Notes: generated by a model not told the origin, from the sequence alone. A stretch of 25,505 bases of DNA from Candidatus Falkowbacteria bacterium CG10_big_fil_rev_8_21_14_0_10_44_15 (GCA_002773575.1 PFAT01000028.1:1-25505), one strand, 5' to 3'. Numbered from the stretch's first letter, positions 12,596-20,965 are shown. Program-made: numbers and translations.

Positions 12596-14425
12596 ATGTC
12601 TGCACATAAAAAACAGGAAAAAATATACGTGCCCATCAAAGGCATGCACTGCCGCTCTTGCGAAATGCTCGTGGAACAAAAGCTGTCGCACATTCCCGAA
12701 ATAGTGAATTCGCACGCAAACGTAGCGCGGGCGGGCGTTGACGTTTATTACCAAGGGCAGAAACCCAATGATAATGAAATCGCCGAAGCGGTTCGGGCGG
12801 CTGGCTATGAAGTAGGAGTAAACAAACCAAAAACTTGGCTTAACCATAACTGGAGCGATTATCAGGATTTAGGCATTGCTTTTTTTGTTTTGGTAGTGGC
12901 GTTTTTAGTGTTAAAAAATTTTGGCGTCTTGAATTTTGGCGCCAGTTTAGCGGCGCAGTCGTTTAGTCTGCCGCTGGTTTTGCTCGTGGGTTTAACCGCC
13001 GGCTTTTCTACTTGTATGGCGCTCGTGGGAGGAATCGTCTTAGGCATTGCCACGCGCCACGCGGAAGCGCACCCGGAAAGCGCGCCGTGGCAGAAATTCA
13101 GGCCGCATCTTTTCTTTAATCTGGGGCGCGTAGCCGGGTACGCTTTTTTAGGCGGTTTGCTCGGTATGGCCGGCAGCGCTTGGCAGCTTTCCAGCAATGT
13201 TACCGGGCTGTTAACCATTGCCGTGGGAGTAGCGATGTTTTTAATTGGATTGCAATTGATTGATGTTTTTCCTTGGCTGACGAACTGGAAGTTTACTTTG
13301 CCCAAAAGCGTTAGCCGCCTGTTGAGAGCGGATAAACACGTGCGGGAGTATAACCATAAGCAAGCGGCGGTAGCCGGCGCCCTGACTTTTTTTCTGCCTT
13401 GCGGTTTTACGCAAGCGATGCAGCTTTATGCCGTCAGCGCCGGCAGTTTTTTGTCAGGCGCTTTGATCATGGGAATTTTTGCGTTAGGCACGGCGCCGGG
13501 ATTATTGAGCGTCGGCGGCCTAACGTCAGTCGTCAAAGGCGTATTTGCCAAGCGGTTTTTTAAGTTTGCGGGACTCGTCGTCGTTTCGTTTGCCTTATTT
13601 AACTTTACTAACGGGTCGCGTTTGCTTGGCTGGGATTTAAATTTTTCTGCCAATGCGGCGCGAACCAATGTTATCGCCGCCGACCCTAACGTTAGCGTCG
13701 TTGACGGAGTGCAAACGGTAAAAATGACCGAAGGCAATTACGGCTATTCACCGCGGCAGTTTACCATTCAGGCGGGAGTGCCGGTGCGCTGGCTGATTGA
13801 CGCGCAGGCGCCGTATTCGTGCGCTTCCAGCCTGGTGGTGCCGGCGCTGAATTTACGCTTAAACTTAAAGCCCGGCGAAAATATTATTGAGTTTACGCCC
13901 TTGCAGGCCGGCCAAATCAAATTCTCCTGCAGCATGGGAATGTACACCGGCAGTTTTACCGTCGTTGACCAAAGCGCGCAGGCGCCGGTAACGAATAACG
14001 ACGTAACTTTGCGTTCGGCATTTGGCGGCGATACCGGAGGCGCTTGCGGCGCGGGCGGCTGTGGTTGCGGCGGAGCGCGTCAGCCAGCTGTGCCCAACGG
14101 CGGGCAGATAAATAACGACGCTAATTTTACTACCCCTGCTGACAATCAAGGCACGCAAATATTAAAAATATTTTATACTTACGGCGCCGATATCCAGCCG
14201 AACTCATTTAGCGTGCAGGCAGGCAAGCCAGTAAAATTAGAAATTGACGTTAAAGAAAACGGGTACGGCTGTATGAGCACGATTATGGTGCCGGGCTTGT
14301 ATGAGCGGCCGGAGTATTTACAGGCCGGCAAAAAAATTATTATGAATTTTACCCCTCAAGACAAGGGCGATTATCCCATCACCTGCGCGATGGGTGTACC
14401 GCGCGGCTTGATTAGAGTACAATAA
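12596..14425 (+). CDS. HMA - TauE/SafE (UreH-like) membrane - double cupredoxin fusion protein
   Basis: Probable copper-handling membrane protein of 609 residues combining three modules. Residues 1-70 are a heavy-metal-associated domain with GMHCRSC (Cys19 and Cys22). About 85-350 hold six or more membrane helices of the sulfite exporter TauE/SafE / UreH-like class, with ALVGGIVLGIATRH and FFLPCGFTQAMQLYAVSAG, the latter a PCGF element related to DsbD/CcdA-like transporters. About 375-460 and 520-609 are two cupredoxin-like domains, each with a Cys near the front (YSCASSLVVP; YGCMSTIMVP) and a C-x-MG-containing end (FSCSMGM; ITCAMGV). The linker between them (about 480-500) is a Gly/Cys-rich stretch with five Cys. 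The gene ends 4 bases before the HMA chaperone gene. Metal specificity for copper is inferred from the cupredoxins and the CopA neighbour. Confidence 0.88.
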   Translation: MSAHKKQEKIYVPIKGMHCRSCEMLVEQKLSHIPEIVNSHANVARAGVDVYYQGQKPNDNEIAEAVRAAGYEVGVNKPKTWLNHNWSDYQDLGIAFFVLVVAFLVLKNFGVLNFGASLAAQSFSLPLVLLVGLTAGFSTCMALVGGIVLGIATRHAEAHPESAPWQKFRPHLFFNLGRVAGYAFLGGLLGMAGSAWQLSSNVTGLLTIAVGVAMFLIGLQLIDVFPWLTNWKFTLPKSVSRLLRADKHVREYNHKQAAVAGALTFFLPCGFTQAMQLYAVSAGSFLSGALIMGIFALGTAPGLLSVGGLTSVVKGVFAKRFFKFAGLVVVSFALFNFTNGSRLLGWDLNFSANAARTNVIAADPNVSVVDGVQTVKMTEGNYGYSPRQFTIQAGVPVRWLIDAQAPYSCASSLVVPALNLRLNLKPGENIIEFTPLQAGQIKFSCSMGMYTGSFTVVDQSAQAPVTNNDVTLRSAFGGDTGGACGAGGCGCGGARQPAVPNGGQINNDANFTTPADNQGTQILKIFYTYGADIQPNSFSVQAGKPVKLEIDVKENGYGCMSTIMVPGLYERPEYLQAGKKIIMNFTPQDKGDYPITCAMGVPRGLIRVQ

Positions 14426-14429
14426 TTAT

Positions 14430-14633
14430 ATGATAACAACTAAAATAACCGTTCAAGGATTTCATTGCCCCGCTTGCGTTAAACTAACTAAGATGAAATT
14501 GGAAGAAATTCCGGGCGTCAGCGAAGCGCGCGTTGAGGAAACCGGCGCCGCTGAAATTTTAGCTGATCGCGAAATTGCGAGGCCAGAAATTGAGCAAGCG
14601 CTCGCTGGCGCCGGCTACACCGTACAGACGTAA
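14430..14633 (+). CDS. Small HMA-domain copper chaperone
   Basis: A 67-residue protein made of one heavy-metal-associated ferredoxin-like domain. The metal site is GFHCPACVK with Cys at about positions 13 and 16; in place of the common GMTCxxC the Met is Phe. Such proteins carry Cu(I) in the cytoplasm between pumps and storage sites. It lies 4 bases after the HMA-TauE-cupredoxin gene and 38 before copA, so it most likely passes copper to the CopA-type ATPase or takes it from the fusion protein. Full domain length with the usual beta-alpha-beta beta-alpha-beta spacing; ends in AGYTVQT. Confidence 0.9.
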   Translation: MITTKITVQGFHCPACVKLTKMKLEEIPGVSEARVEETGAAEILADREIARPEIEQALAGAGYTVQT

Positions 14634-14671
14634 TCACCGTCCCTCTATTATTTATTACTTACTATTACCAT

Positions 14672-17035
14672 ATGGAAACAACCAAATTAACCACCTTAAA
14701 TATTGAAGGCATGCACTGCGCTTCTTGCGCGCAAATTATTGAGCGTGCCTTAAAAAAAGCTGCCGGGGTTGAACAAGCCAACGTGAATTTTGCCACCGAA
14801 AAAGCAATCGTGAAGTTTGACGAGAGCGCGGTTGCCTTGCCCGCGCTTATTCAAGCCGTGGAGGCAGCCGGCTATCGGGCCGCTTTGGCTGACAAAAGCA
14901 ACCCGGAAGCGGAACGGCAGAAACGGGAGCGGGAAATGAAAAAGTATCGGCAAAAATTTTTAGCGAGTTTTGTTTTAAGTTTGCCCATGCTGTATTTTAT
15001 GGCTTTGGATTTTATGCCCGCTTTGCCTGGGCGCCTGCTTTGGCCGTACGTTGGCATTATCTCTCTAATATTGACCGTTCCCGTGCAATTCATCATCGGC
15101 GCCGGATTTTATCACGGTTTGTACAGCGGCTTAAGAATGAAAACGTTCAATATGGACAGCTTGATCGCGATTGGCACCAGCACCGCTTTTATTTACAGCC
15201 TGTGGCAGTATCTTAGTTATGTCGCGGTCAGCCGAAGTTTAATCGGCATCGGCGGCGAAAAGATCCCCGAATTGTATTTTGAGACCGCCGCTTTTCTAAT
15301 CACCTTCGTGATTTTAGGAAAATGGCTGGAAGCGAGAGCTAAAGGGCGCACTTCCGAATCAATCAAGCGGTTGATTGGGTTGCAGCCAAAAACGGCGCGC
15401 GTGCGGCGCGGACGGGAGACGAACGATTTGCCGATAGAACAAGTGGCGGTCGGCGATATTATTGTCGTGCGGCCGGGAGAAAAAATTCCGGTAGACGGCG
15501 TCATCACTGCCGGCGCTTCCGCCGTTGATGAATCCATGCTCACGGGCGAAAGCATTCCGATAGAAAAAAATACGGGCGATAAAGTGTACGGCGCGACTCT
15601 CAACAAAAACGGCAGTTTTGAATTCCGCGCCGAGCGGGTGGGCGCGGAAACCGCGCTCGCGCAAATTATCCGCGTGGTAGAGGAAGCGCAGGGCTCCAAA
15701 GCGCCCATTCAGGCGCTGGCGGATAAAATTTCCGCCGTGTTCGTGCCGCTGGTTTTAGTCGCGGCCGCGCTAACTTTCGTCGTTTGGTTTTTTGTTTTAG
15801 GGGCAAATTTAACTTTTAGTTTGATGGCCTTTACCGCCGTCATCGTCATCGCCTGCCCCTGCGCTTTGGGGCTGGCGACGCCGACTGCGATTATGGTCGG
15901 TACCGGCAAAGGCGCCGAATACGGCATTTTAATCAAAGGCGGCGAGCCCTTGGAAGCCGCCTGCAAAATCAAAGCAATGGTGTTTGATAAGACCGGCACT
16001 TTAACCAACGGGCTGCCGGAAGTAACCGATGTTACCGTAATTAAGAACGAATTTTTAACCAAAGAAATAATCCGGATAGCGGCTTCGTTGGAGAGCAAGT
16101 CCGAACATCCGTTAGCGGAAGCGATAGTAAAATACGCGGCTAAAGAAAAAATTATCTTAGCGGACGCGATTGATTTTTGGGCAATTCCCGGGCACGGCGT
16201 AACCGGAACGCTGAACGGTAAGAAATATTTTTTGGGCAATCGCCGGCTGATTACGGATGTGGCTGGCTTAACTTTGGAGGCGACGGAAATGAAACTGCAT
16301 GCTTTAGAAGATGAAGGCAAAACCGCGATGATTTTAGCGGACGAGCAAGTAATATTAGGTTTAGTGGCGGTAGCCGATACCATCAAAGGCAGCGCGGTGA
16401 CGGCCGTGCTCAAGTTGCGGGAACGCGGCCTGGAAGTGTTTATGATAACCGGCGACAACCAGCGCACGGCGGCGGCGATAGCTAAACAGGCGGGAATTAC
16501 CAAAGTATTGGCGGAAGTTTTGCCGGAAGATAAAGCGAACGAAATAAAAAAATTGCAAGCGAGCGGTTTAAAGGTCGCTATGGTAGGCGATGGCATCAAC
16601 GACGCGCCGGCGCTGGCGCAAGCTGATTTAGGAATAGCGATGGGCAGCGGCACGGACGTGGCGGTTGAAACCGGCGGCATCGTCATTATCAAAGATGATT
16701 TAAGCGATGTTTTGGCGGCGATTGAATTAAGCCGCGCCACCGTAGGAAAGATAAAACAAAACATGTTTTTCGCCCTGTTTTATAATGTGGTGGGCATCCC
16801 GATAGCGGCGCGCGTGCTGGCTTTTGCCGGCATTATTTTAAAACCGGAGCTGGCCGGGCTCGCGATGGCTTTGAGTTCCGTTTCGGTAGTCAGCAACTCT
16901 TTAACTTTACGCTTGTTTAAACCGGGCCGAACTAATTACCTGTCGCTAATCGCACCCATTATTATGATCGTTCTGTTCTCGTTTCTTTTCTTTGAGTTTG
17001 CGCGCTTTAGCGCCGGAATAACCGGTCTTAAATAA
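14672..17035 (+). CDS. copA: Copper-translocating P1B-type ATPase
   Basis: ATP-driven Cu(I) pump of the inner membrane, 787 residues. One N-terminal HMA domain with GMHCASC (residues about 3-70) is followed by the paired helices MA-MB, the actuator with [11 protein letters not shown], the CPC membrane metal site in [15 protein letters not shown] (about 393), the phosphorylated Asp in DKTGTLTNG (about 440), the P1B nucleotide-binding SEHPLAEAI with the HP pair (about 476), and the hinge [26 protein letters not shown] (about 638). The last helices contain the residues YN and [13 protein letters not shown] typical of Cu(I) exporters. All motifs are intact. Located 38 bases after the HMA chaperone gene; the SHOCT protein follows after 42 bases. 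CopA-1 (export) against CopA-2/FixI (oxidase assembly) cannot be told apart from sequence alone. Confidence 0.96.
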   Translation: METTKLTTLNIEGMHCASCAQIIERALKKAAGVEQANVNFATEKAIVKFDESAVALPALIQAVEAAGYRAALADKSNPEAERQKREREMKKYRQKFLASFVLSLPMLYFMALDFMPALPGRLLWPYVGIISLILTVPVQFIIGAGFYHGLYSGLRMKTFNMDSLIAIGTSTAFIYSLWQYLSYVAVSRSLIGIGGEKIPELYFETAAFLITFVILGKWLEARAKGRTSESIKRLIGLQPKTARVRRGRETNDLPIEQVAVGDIIVVRPGEKIPVDGVITAGASAVDESMLTGESIPIEKNTGDKVYGATLNKNGSFEFRAERVGAETALAQIIRVVEEAQGSKAPIQALADKISAVFVPLVLVAAALTFVVWFFVLGANLTFSLMAFTAVIVIACPCALGLATPTAIMVGTGKGAEYGILIKGGEPLEAACKIKAMVFDKTGTLTNGLPEVTDVTVIKNEFLTKEIIRIAASLESKSEHPLAEAIVKYAAKEKIILADAIDFWAIPGHGVTGTLNGKKYFLGNRRLITDVAGLTLEATEMKLHALEDEGKTAMILADEQVILGLVAVADTIKGSAVTAVLKLRERGLEVFMITGDNQRTAAAIAKQAGITKVLAEVLPEDKANEIKKLQASGLKVAMVGDGINDAPALAQADLGIAMGSGTDVAVETGGIVIIKDDLSDVLAAIELSRATVGKIKQNMFFALFYNVVGIPIAARVLAFAGIILKPELAGLAMALSSVSVVSNSLTLRLFKPGRTNYLSLIAPIIMIVLFSFLFFEFARFSAGITGLK

Positions 17036-17077
17036 CCTTAAATTAAAAAAATTAATTACCTAACTAATTTTAATTAT

Positions 17078-17299
17078 ATGATGGGATATTTCTACGGCTA
17101 CCCGGGCGGAATGGGTTTCGGGTGGCTGACAATGATCATCGGCTGGGTCTTAGTTATACTGATAATTATTTGGTTGGCGCATTTAGTCAGCGGCCGTACC
17201 GATAAAAATTCGGCGCTGGATATCGCCCAAGAACGTTACGCGCGCGGCGAAATTACCAAGAAAGAATTGGCAGAAATAAAGAAAACGCTTAAAAGTTAA
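17078..17299 (+). CDS. SHOCT-domain small membrane protein
   Basis: A 73-residue protein with a Gly/Tyr/Met-rich N-terminus (MMGYFYGYPGGMGFGW), one membrane helix (about 15-38) and a C-terminal SHOCT motif, NSALDIAQERYARGEITKKELAEIKKTL (roughly 44-71). SHOCT is a short C-terminal oligomerisation motif found in many small membrane proteins and commonly near copper ATPase genes; its exact role is unknown. The gene lies between copA and the Cys-loop protein gene, 11 bases before the latter, so it belongs to the copper operon. The N-terminal Met and Tyr residues might take part in metal binding, but this is inference. Confidence 0.85.
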   Translation: MMGYFYGYPGGMGFGWLTMIIGWVLVILIIIWLAHLVSGRTDKNSALDIAQERYARGEITKKELAEIKKTLKS

Positions 17300-17310
17300 A
17301 ATAATTATTT

Positions 17311-17715
17311 ATGCCGGCCTATCGGTTGCAAATAGTAATAGTTATCGGCATCATTCTCGCTTTAGCGGTGATTCCTTTGACGTGGAGCGGTTGCGGCCAA
17401 CAGAGCGCCCACTTAAGCTGTTCCGTCGGTTTAGAATGCGGGAGCGAAATTTTTTCTGCCTTAACGCACATTACTACCATGACTAAAGCAGTAGCCAACT
17501 TTTTAATCAGTAGCATGGTGGCTTTGTCGTTAGCGCTGGTTTGGCTAGCGTGGTGGCGCCTGCCCCAGGCATTCGTTGCCGTACCCATTGCTGCCGGCGT
17601 GCGTTTAGGCGAACAAGGAGTTAACAGCTATTACCGGCGTTTGCATCCGCACGACGCTTTAGTTGAAATTTTACCTAAAATATACCGCCGACACTTTGTT
17701 GTTCTAAGCAGTTAA
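17311..17715 (+). CDS. Two-helix membrane protein with Cys-rich outer loop, unknown
   Basis: A 134-residue membrane protein. Helix 1 (about 6-25) is followed by an outer loop with four Cys within about 16 residues (SGCGQQ, LSCSVGLECG), then LTHITTMTK, helix 2 (about 64-85) and a basic tail with YYRRLHPHD and LPKIYRRH. Its plan mirrors that of the protein at 12090-12491 (Cys loop, His-Ile before helix 2, basic tail), so both may belong to one family flanking the copper genes. Last gene of the copA operon: two hairpins, one with a T-tract, follow. Function unknown. Confidence 0.65.
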   Translation: MPAYRLQIVIVIGIILALAVIPLTWSGCGQQSAHLSCSVGLECGSEIFSALTHITTMTKAVANFLISSMVALSLALVWLAWWRLPQAFVAVPIAAGVRLGEQGVNSYYRRLHPHDALVEILPKIYRRHFVVLSS

Positions 17716-17718
17716 TCG

Positions 17719-17780
17719 CTCTCCTTATTTTGATATTAAGGAGAGTAAGATTTGCTTAGTTAAGCAAAGTGTTTTTATTT
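17719..17780 (+). terminator. Tandem hairpins ending the copA operon
   Basis: First hairpin CTCTCCTTA/TAAGGAGAG (17719-17727 with 17737-17745), second a near-perfect palindrome TTTGCTTA-GT-TAAGCAAA (17751-17768) followed by GTG and a T-rich run (about 17772-17780). The second has the form of an intrinsic terminator, although its two-base apical gap means the innermost pairs would open. Confidence 0.7.
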
Positions 17781-17803
17781 TAGTTATCTTAATAATCATC
17801 GCT

Positions 17804-18298
17804 ATGAAGACAAAACAATTTAACTATCTTATCTGTGGTATAGCGGCAGTCGTCTTAGTGGCGGTGGGTTGGTACTTCCTGAGCCAAACCATTAGCCGGC
17901 CGGCGTTAGCCGAGGGTAGGTTAGAAGTAACGGAGAGTGATTATGATTTCGGCGTTGTCGGACTGGCGCCCGTTAACCATATTTACCGCGTTAAAAATGC
18001 GGGCGCGGGCGACATCAGAATCGTTAAAGTCGCCACTTCCTGCGGCTGCACCACGGCGCAATTGCGCCAGGGCAAGAGAATAACTTCCCCAATCGGCATG
18101 GACCACGGCAATCTGCCGCGAGTAAATTTTGTCTTAGGCGCGGGCGAGGAAATGGAAGTAGTCGCTACTTATAATCCGCTGGCCCACGGACCGGAAAACG
18201 CCGCTGGCTTCTTTCAGCGGGCGATTTATCTTAAGACCGAAAATCCTCGCGCTGAATATACTTTAACTTTTAACGTTACCGTTGACACCAATAAATAA
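17804..18298 (+). CDS. DUF1573-type anchored protein
   Basis: A 164-residue protein with an N-terminal membrane anchor (about 8-27) and an Ig-like extracytoplasmic domain of the DUF1573 type: YDFGVVGLAPVNHIYRVKNAG gives the typical F-G-x-V and N/H elements, followed by IVKVATSCGCTTAQL with the conserved Cys80-x-Cys82 pair, and a final strand region ending LTFNVTVDTNK. DUF1573 proteins are secreted or anchored and of unknown function, with the CxC commonly next to thiol or copper proteins. First gene of the second half of the island, 10 bases before the thioredoxin-CcdA gene. The CxC could be a substrate of that reductase. Confidence 0.85.
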   Translation: MKTKQFNYLICGIAAVVLVAVGWYFLSQTISRPALAEGRLEVTESDYDFGVVGLAPVNHIYRVKNAGAGDIRIVKVATSCGCTTAQLRQGKRITSPIGMDHGNLPRVNFVLGAGEEMEVVATYNPLAHGPENAAGFFQRAIYLKTENPRAEYTLTFNVTVDTNK

Positions 18299-18308
18299 GA
18301 AAGAATTT

Positions 18309-19550
18309 ATGAAAAAATTAAAGATAAAGAAATATTTAAGCAACGCGTTGATAGTCAGTTTGCTATTGATTAGTTGGCATATCGCCCGGGCGGCGGAATC
18401 AGGAGGGCGCTATCAGACAGCGGCCATTTATTACAACGAAGCGTGCAGTGATTGCAACCAGTATTTGACCCAAGAATTAATGCCTTACTTGCAAGAACAA
18501 GGGCTAACCGTTGGATTGTTTGACTATCTCAACGACCGGTCGGTGAGAAAAGATTTGAACGCCTTACAGGATAAAATTAACATCCCTTATGAATTGCAGA
18601 GCCACATCATGACTTTTCTTGATGACGGCAAAGTTATCATCGGCGGGCACGTGCCGCTAGAGCGGGTGCGCGAAGCAATGGCCGCCGATAGGTTGCCCCA
18701 GCCACTGCTGATTTTTCAGGACCAGATGTTAGGGATGTCGGGCCTTCAGATTAAAGACGCTAAGTATGCGGTTTGGCAGCCCGAAACCGCCGCGCAAACG
18801 TACGGCTTAGACGAACCGTTAACGACCTATCTTGATTCTTGGCAGCGGCAGGAATTATTGCCAGCCCAAAACAGGCAACGCTCTTTATTGCCGCTGGTAT
18901 TATTAACCGGGTTGCTTGACGGCATTAATCCCTGCGCCATCGCGGTGCTGCTGTTTTTTGTTGCCTTTCTATTTACGTTCAAAGGCAGCTTAAAGTTAAT
19001 CGCGCTTTACGGCAGTCTTTACATCGGCATTATTTACCTGACGTATTTAGGCATCGGCTTAGGTTTGTTTAAGGCGGTAGTTTTATCCAACGAACCCCAC
19101 CTAATGGCTAAAATCGGCGCTTGGCTGATTATCGTTTTGGGTGGTATAAATATTATCGGCTATTACCAGCCGCGTTTTCCGATTAAATTGCAGATGCCGC
19201 GCTTTTCTCAAGAAACATTGCGGCGCTGGCTGACTGCCGGAACTTTGCCGGCAGTTATTATAGGCGCGTTTTTGGTCGGCCTCTGTACTTTCCCCTGTTC
19301 CGGCGGAATTTACGTCGCTATCGTCGGCTTGCTCGCTTCTCGCCAAAATTTTTGGCAGGGCTTAAGCTACCTTTTGCTTTACAATGTAATGTTCGTGTTG
19401 CCGCTGATAATATTATTGGCTTTTGTCGGCAACCGGTACGCGCTCAGCCGGATAGCCGCCTGGCAGGCGGCTACGGCCAAAACCTGGAAACTGTGGTTGG
19501 GCCTGGCCGCTGTCGCCACCGGCGTTATTATTTTAAGATGGTTCGTTTAA
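18309..19550 (+). CDS. Secreted thioredoxin-like domain fused to a CcdA/DsbD-like transmembrane electron carrier
   Basis: Probable reductant-moving membrane protein, 413 residues. A signal sequence or anchor (about 8-28) leads to an outer thioredoxin-like domain with ACSDC (Cys46 and Cys49; about 34-125). From about 195 come six or more membrane helices of the CcdA/DsbD-beta class: LLDGINPCAIAVLLFF (Cys about 209) and VGLCTFPCSGGIYVAIVGLL (Cys about 325 and 329) are the paired Cys helices that carry electrons from cytoplasmic thioredoxin outward. The start at ATG 18309 is preferred to an upstream TTG (18282), which overlaps the previous gene and adds a polar leader before the signal sequence. 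Its job in this island is probably to keep outer Cys of the metal-binding proteins reduced. Confidence 0.88.
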   Translation: MKKLKIKKYLSNALIVSLLLISWHIARAAESGGRYQTAAIYYNEACSDCNQYLTQELMPYLQEQGLTVGLFDYLNDRSVRKDLNALQDKINIPYELQSHIMTFLDDGKVIIGGHVPLERVREAMAADRLPQPLLIFQDQMLGMSGLQIKDAKYAVWQPETAAQTYGLDEPLTTYLDSWQRQELLPAQNRQRSLLPLVLLTGLLDGINPCAIAVLLFFVAFLFTFKGSLKLIALYGSLYIGIIYLTYLGIGLGLFKAVVLSNEPHLMAKIGAWLIIVLGGINIIGYYQPRFPIKLQMPRFSQETLRRWLTAGTLPAVIIGAFLVGLCTFPCSGGIYVAIVGLLASRQNFWQGLSYLLLYNVMFVLPLIILLAFVGNRYALSRIAAWQAATAKTWKLWLGLAAVATGVIILRWFV

Positions 19551-19587
19551 GAACGAATCAATATTTATTTACTAAACATATTTATTT

Positions 19588-19746
19588 ATGTTTAAGCTAT
19601 TCAGCAGATTAAAAACAGCCAAAATGATCAATTCCCGCCAAAAACAAAACGAACAAAATCGCGACTGCCCGATGTGCCGCGTTTCACCGGAGGTTATCAG
19701 CCAACTAAAACAAGGAGTAAAACCGGGCCGTTGCCATAAATCCTAA
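19588..19746 (+). CDS. 52-residue Cys-containing mini-protein
   Basis: A short gene with ATG at 19588 and TAA at 19744-19746. The product begins with a basic amphipathic segment (MFKLFSRLKTAKM), then DCPMCRV with a CxxC, and ends in GRCHKS with a third Cys and a His, enough for a small zinc or copper site. No signal peptide. It is preceded by the TTTATTT-ATG context typical of this genome, fits the operon spacing (37 bases after the CcdA fusion, 25 before the next gene), and has no competing frame. A frame at 19352-19612 overlaps the CcdA gene and is a shadow. I do not recognise the family. Confidence 0.6.
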   Translation: MFKLFSRLKTAKMINSRQKQNEQNRDCPMCRVSPEVISQLKQGVKPGRCHKS

Positions 19747-19771
19747 ACATTATTTACTAATCATAAGTTGT

Positions 19772-20392
19772 ATGCAAAAAAAATACGGCATTGCCCTGAT
19801 GTTCGTGCTGGTGTTTATGCTGATTATTAATCAGTGGCAATTAAGCACGCTGAATAAAATGGCTGCCATGGCATCTTCACAAGCTAATGCCGCCGCGCCA
19901 GCCAATCCAACGGCAAGCGAAACTATGTTGTCGCCAGAGATTGCGGCTGTAGTTCGTGAACTATTAGCGCGCGGCGTACCGCCCGTTTACGGCGCTAAGT
20001 TGGGAGTGAGTTTTGACGACCCGACCGCCGCTATTAACGTTTTAGCGCCTTTGGAGCAGGACACGCGCCTTAATAAACTAACCGGTACGCTGCTGCAGCG
20101 CTACATCGCCATTGGCCAGCAGACCGCCTGCGAATTTTGTTGCGGCGCTACGACTTTGGTATTTCCGGACGGAAGCAAAGCGTGCGCCTGCGCCCATTCC
20201 GCGGCAATGCGCGGGGTGGTTGCTTACCTGTTAACTACGGAAGGCAATACGATGAGCGACCAGCAAATACTCGCCGAAGCTAATAAATGGAAGTCGGTAT
20301 TTTTTCCCGCGCCGACCGTACAGAAATATTTAGCCAGCCAAGGGCGGCAGACTGCGAGCCCGGTATTGCCGGCGCAGGTTGGCGGATGTTAA
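19772..20392 (+). CDS. Anchored Cys/His-rich protein with C-terminal LPAQVGGC
   Basis: A 206-residue protein of unknown function. A membrane anchor (about 6-22) and Ala/Pro linker lead to a globular outer domain. Its core has a probable metal site: Cys120, Cys123, Cys124, Cys138, Cys140, His142 and Met146, arranged as CxxCCG, 12 residues, then CACAHSAAMRG; this recalls Cys-rich copper-binding domains in general layout, but I cannot name one. The very last eight residues are LPAQVGGC, exactly shared with the next gene's product. The terminal Cys has no following membrane helix or basic tail, so this is not a sortase-type LPxTG signal. It follows the CcdA fusion and lies in the copper island, hence a role in outer copper binding or thiol exchange is the leading inference. 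Confidence 0.8.
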   Translation: MQKKYGIALMFVLVFMLIINQWQLSTLNKMAAMASSQANAAAPANPTASETMLSPEIAAVVRELLARGVPPVYGAKLGVSFDDPTAAINVLAPLEQDTRLNKLTGTLLQRYIAIGQQTACEFCCGATTLVFPDGSKACACAHSAAMRGVVAYLLTTEGNTMSDQQILAEANKWKSVFFPAPTVQKYLASQGRQTASPVLPAQVGGC

Positions 20393-20427
20393 TTTATTTA
20401 CTTTATTATTAATTAAGCATTAAATTT

Positions 20428-20697
20428 ATGGACAACACAACTTTAAAGGTAGCGGCGGCGCAAGAAATAGACAGTCTCTTTGAACGGCGCCGCCAGCGCC
20501 TGCGGCTCTGGAAAGACGGAGTTGTTATCGGCGTGGTTATTATTTTACTCTTAATGACTTTTTTTCAGTCAATAGAAATCGGCCGCCTGCGCGGGTATGT
20601 GCAAGCGGCTAATCCCGCTCGCGCTGCCGCCGCGCCCGCGTCTGCCCCCGCCGCTTCCGCTAATGTTGGTCTGCCGGCGCAAGTAGGCGGCTGCTAA
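20428..20697 (+). CDS. Short anchored protein with C-terminal LPAQVGGC
   Basis: An 89-residue protein: a charged cytoplasmic N-terminus (EIDSLFERRRQRLRLWK), one membrane helix (about 28-47), an outer segment IEIGRLRGYVQ, an Ala/Pro/Ser linker (about 60-80), and the terminal LPAQVGGC. Apart from the tail it is unlike its neighbour at 19772. The eight tail codons differ from the neighbour's at five positions, all silent, which points to selection on the peptide rather than a fresh duplication. It looks like a minimal stalk that presents the octapeptide outside the membrane. Function unknown; it may bind metal through its terminal Cys, or be a partner, anchor or processing substrate. Confidence 0.78.
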   Translation: MDNTTLKVAAAQEIDSLFERRRQRLRLWKDGVVIGVVIILLLMTFFQSIEIGRLRGYVQAANPARAAAAPASAPAASANVGLPAQVGGC

Positions 20698-20707
20698 CGA
20701 TAATTTT

Positions 20708-20965
20708 ATGCAAGGGGAAAAATTAATTATTGCTATTTTAGTAAGCTTAGCGTTGGGCGGCTTAGTTTGGTCGGCGGTGAGCATTTTTAGCGGGCAGGCG
20801 GCCGTATCGCCGTTAGTTAATAATCAAGAGAATTTTGCCAAAGCTTTGCAAGCCGAGCTGCCGGATAAATGCCAAACCCCGCCCGGCTATACCGAATCCG
20901 ACTGGCAGGAGCATCTGTCGCATCACCCGGACCTCTATGCCGAATGTTTTACCGACAGTAAGTAA
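20708..20965 (+). CDS. Anchored small protein with a Cys-GYT-W-H-HHP-Cys motif
   Basis: An 85-residue protein with one N-terminal membrane helix (about 5-27) and a short outer domain whose core is KCQTPPGYTESDW followed by QEHLSHHPDLYAEC: Cys55, Trp66, His69, His72, His73 and Cys80. The compact set of three His and two Cys suggests a metal site, most simply copper or zinc, or a heme-like contact. I believe I have seen this kind of motif in other proteins of such bacteria, but I cannot name a family. It starts 10 bases after the second LPAQVGGC gene, clearly in one operon. An overlapping longer frame starting at 20835 is not used by the next gene. Confidence 0.75.
   Translation: MQGEKLIIAILVSLALGGLVWSAVSIFSGQAAVSPLVNNQENFAKALQAELPDKCQTPPGYTESDWQEHLSHHPDLYAECFTDSK

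Noticed and set aside
15709..16764. Long minus-strand frame of 351 residues opposite copA
   Set aside because: It lies wholly within copA, whose motifs are all intact, and its composition (Ser, Ala, Ile, Pro) is that of an antisense shadow.
18282..18308. TTG start extending the thioredoxin-CcdA protein
   Set aside because: It lies inside the previous gene and puts nine polar residues before the signal sequence; the ATG at 18309 is better.
20366..20389. LPAQVGGC as a sortase LPxTG-type signal
   Set aside because: A sortase signal needs a following hydrophobic helix and basic tail; here the protein ends at the Cys.
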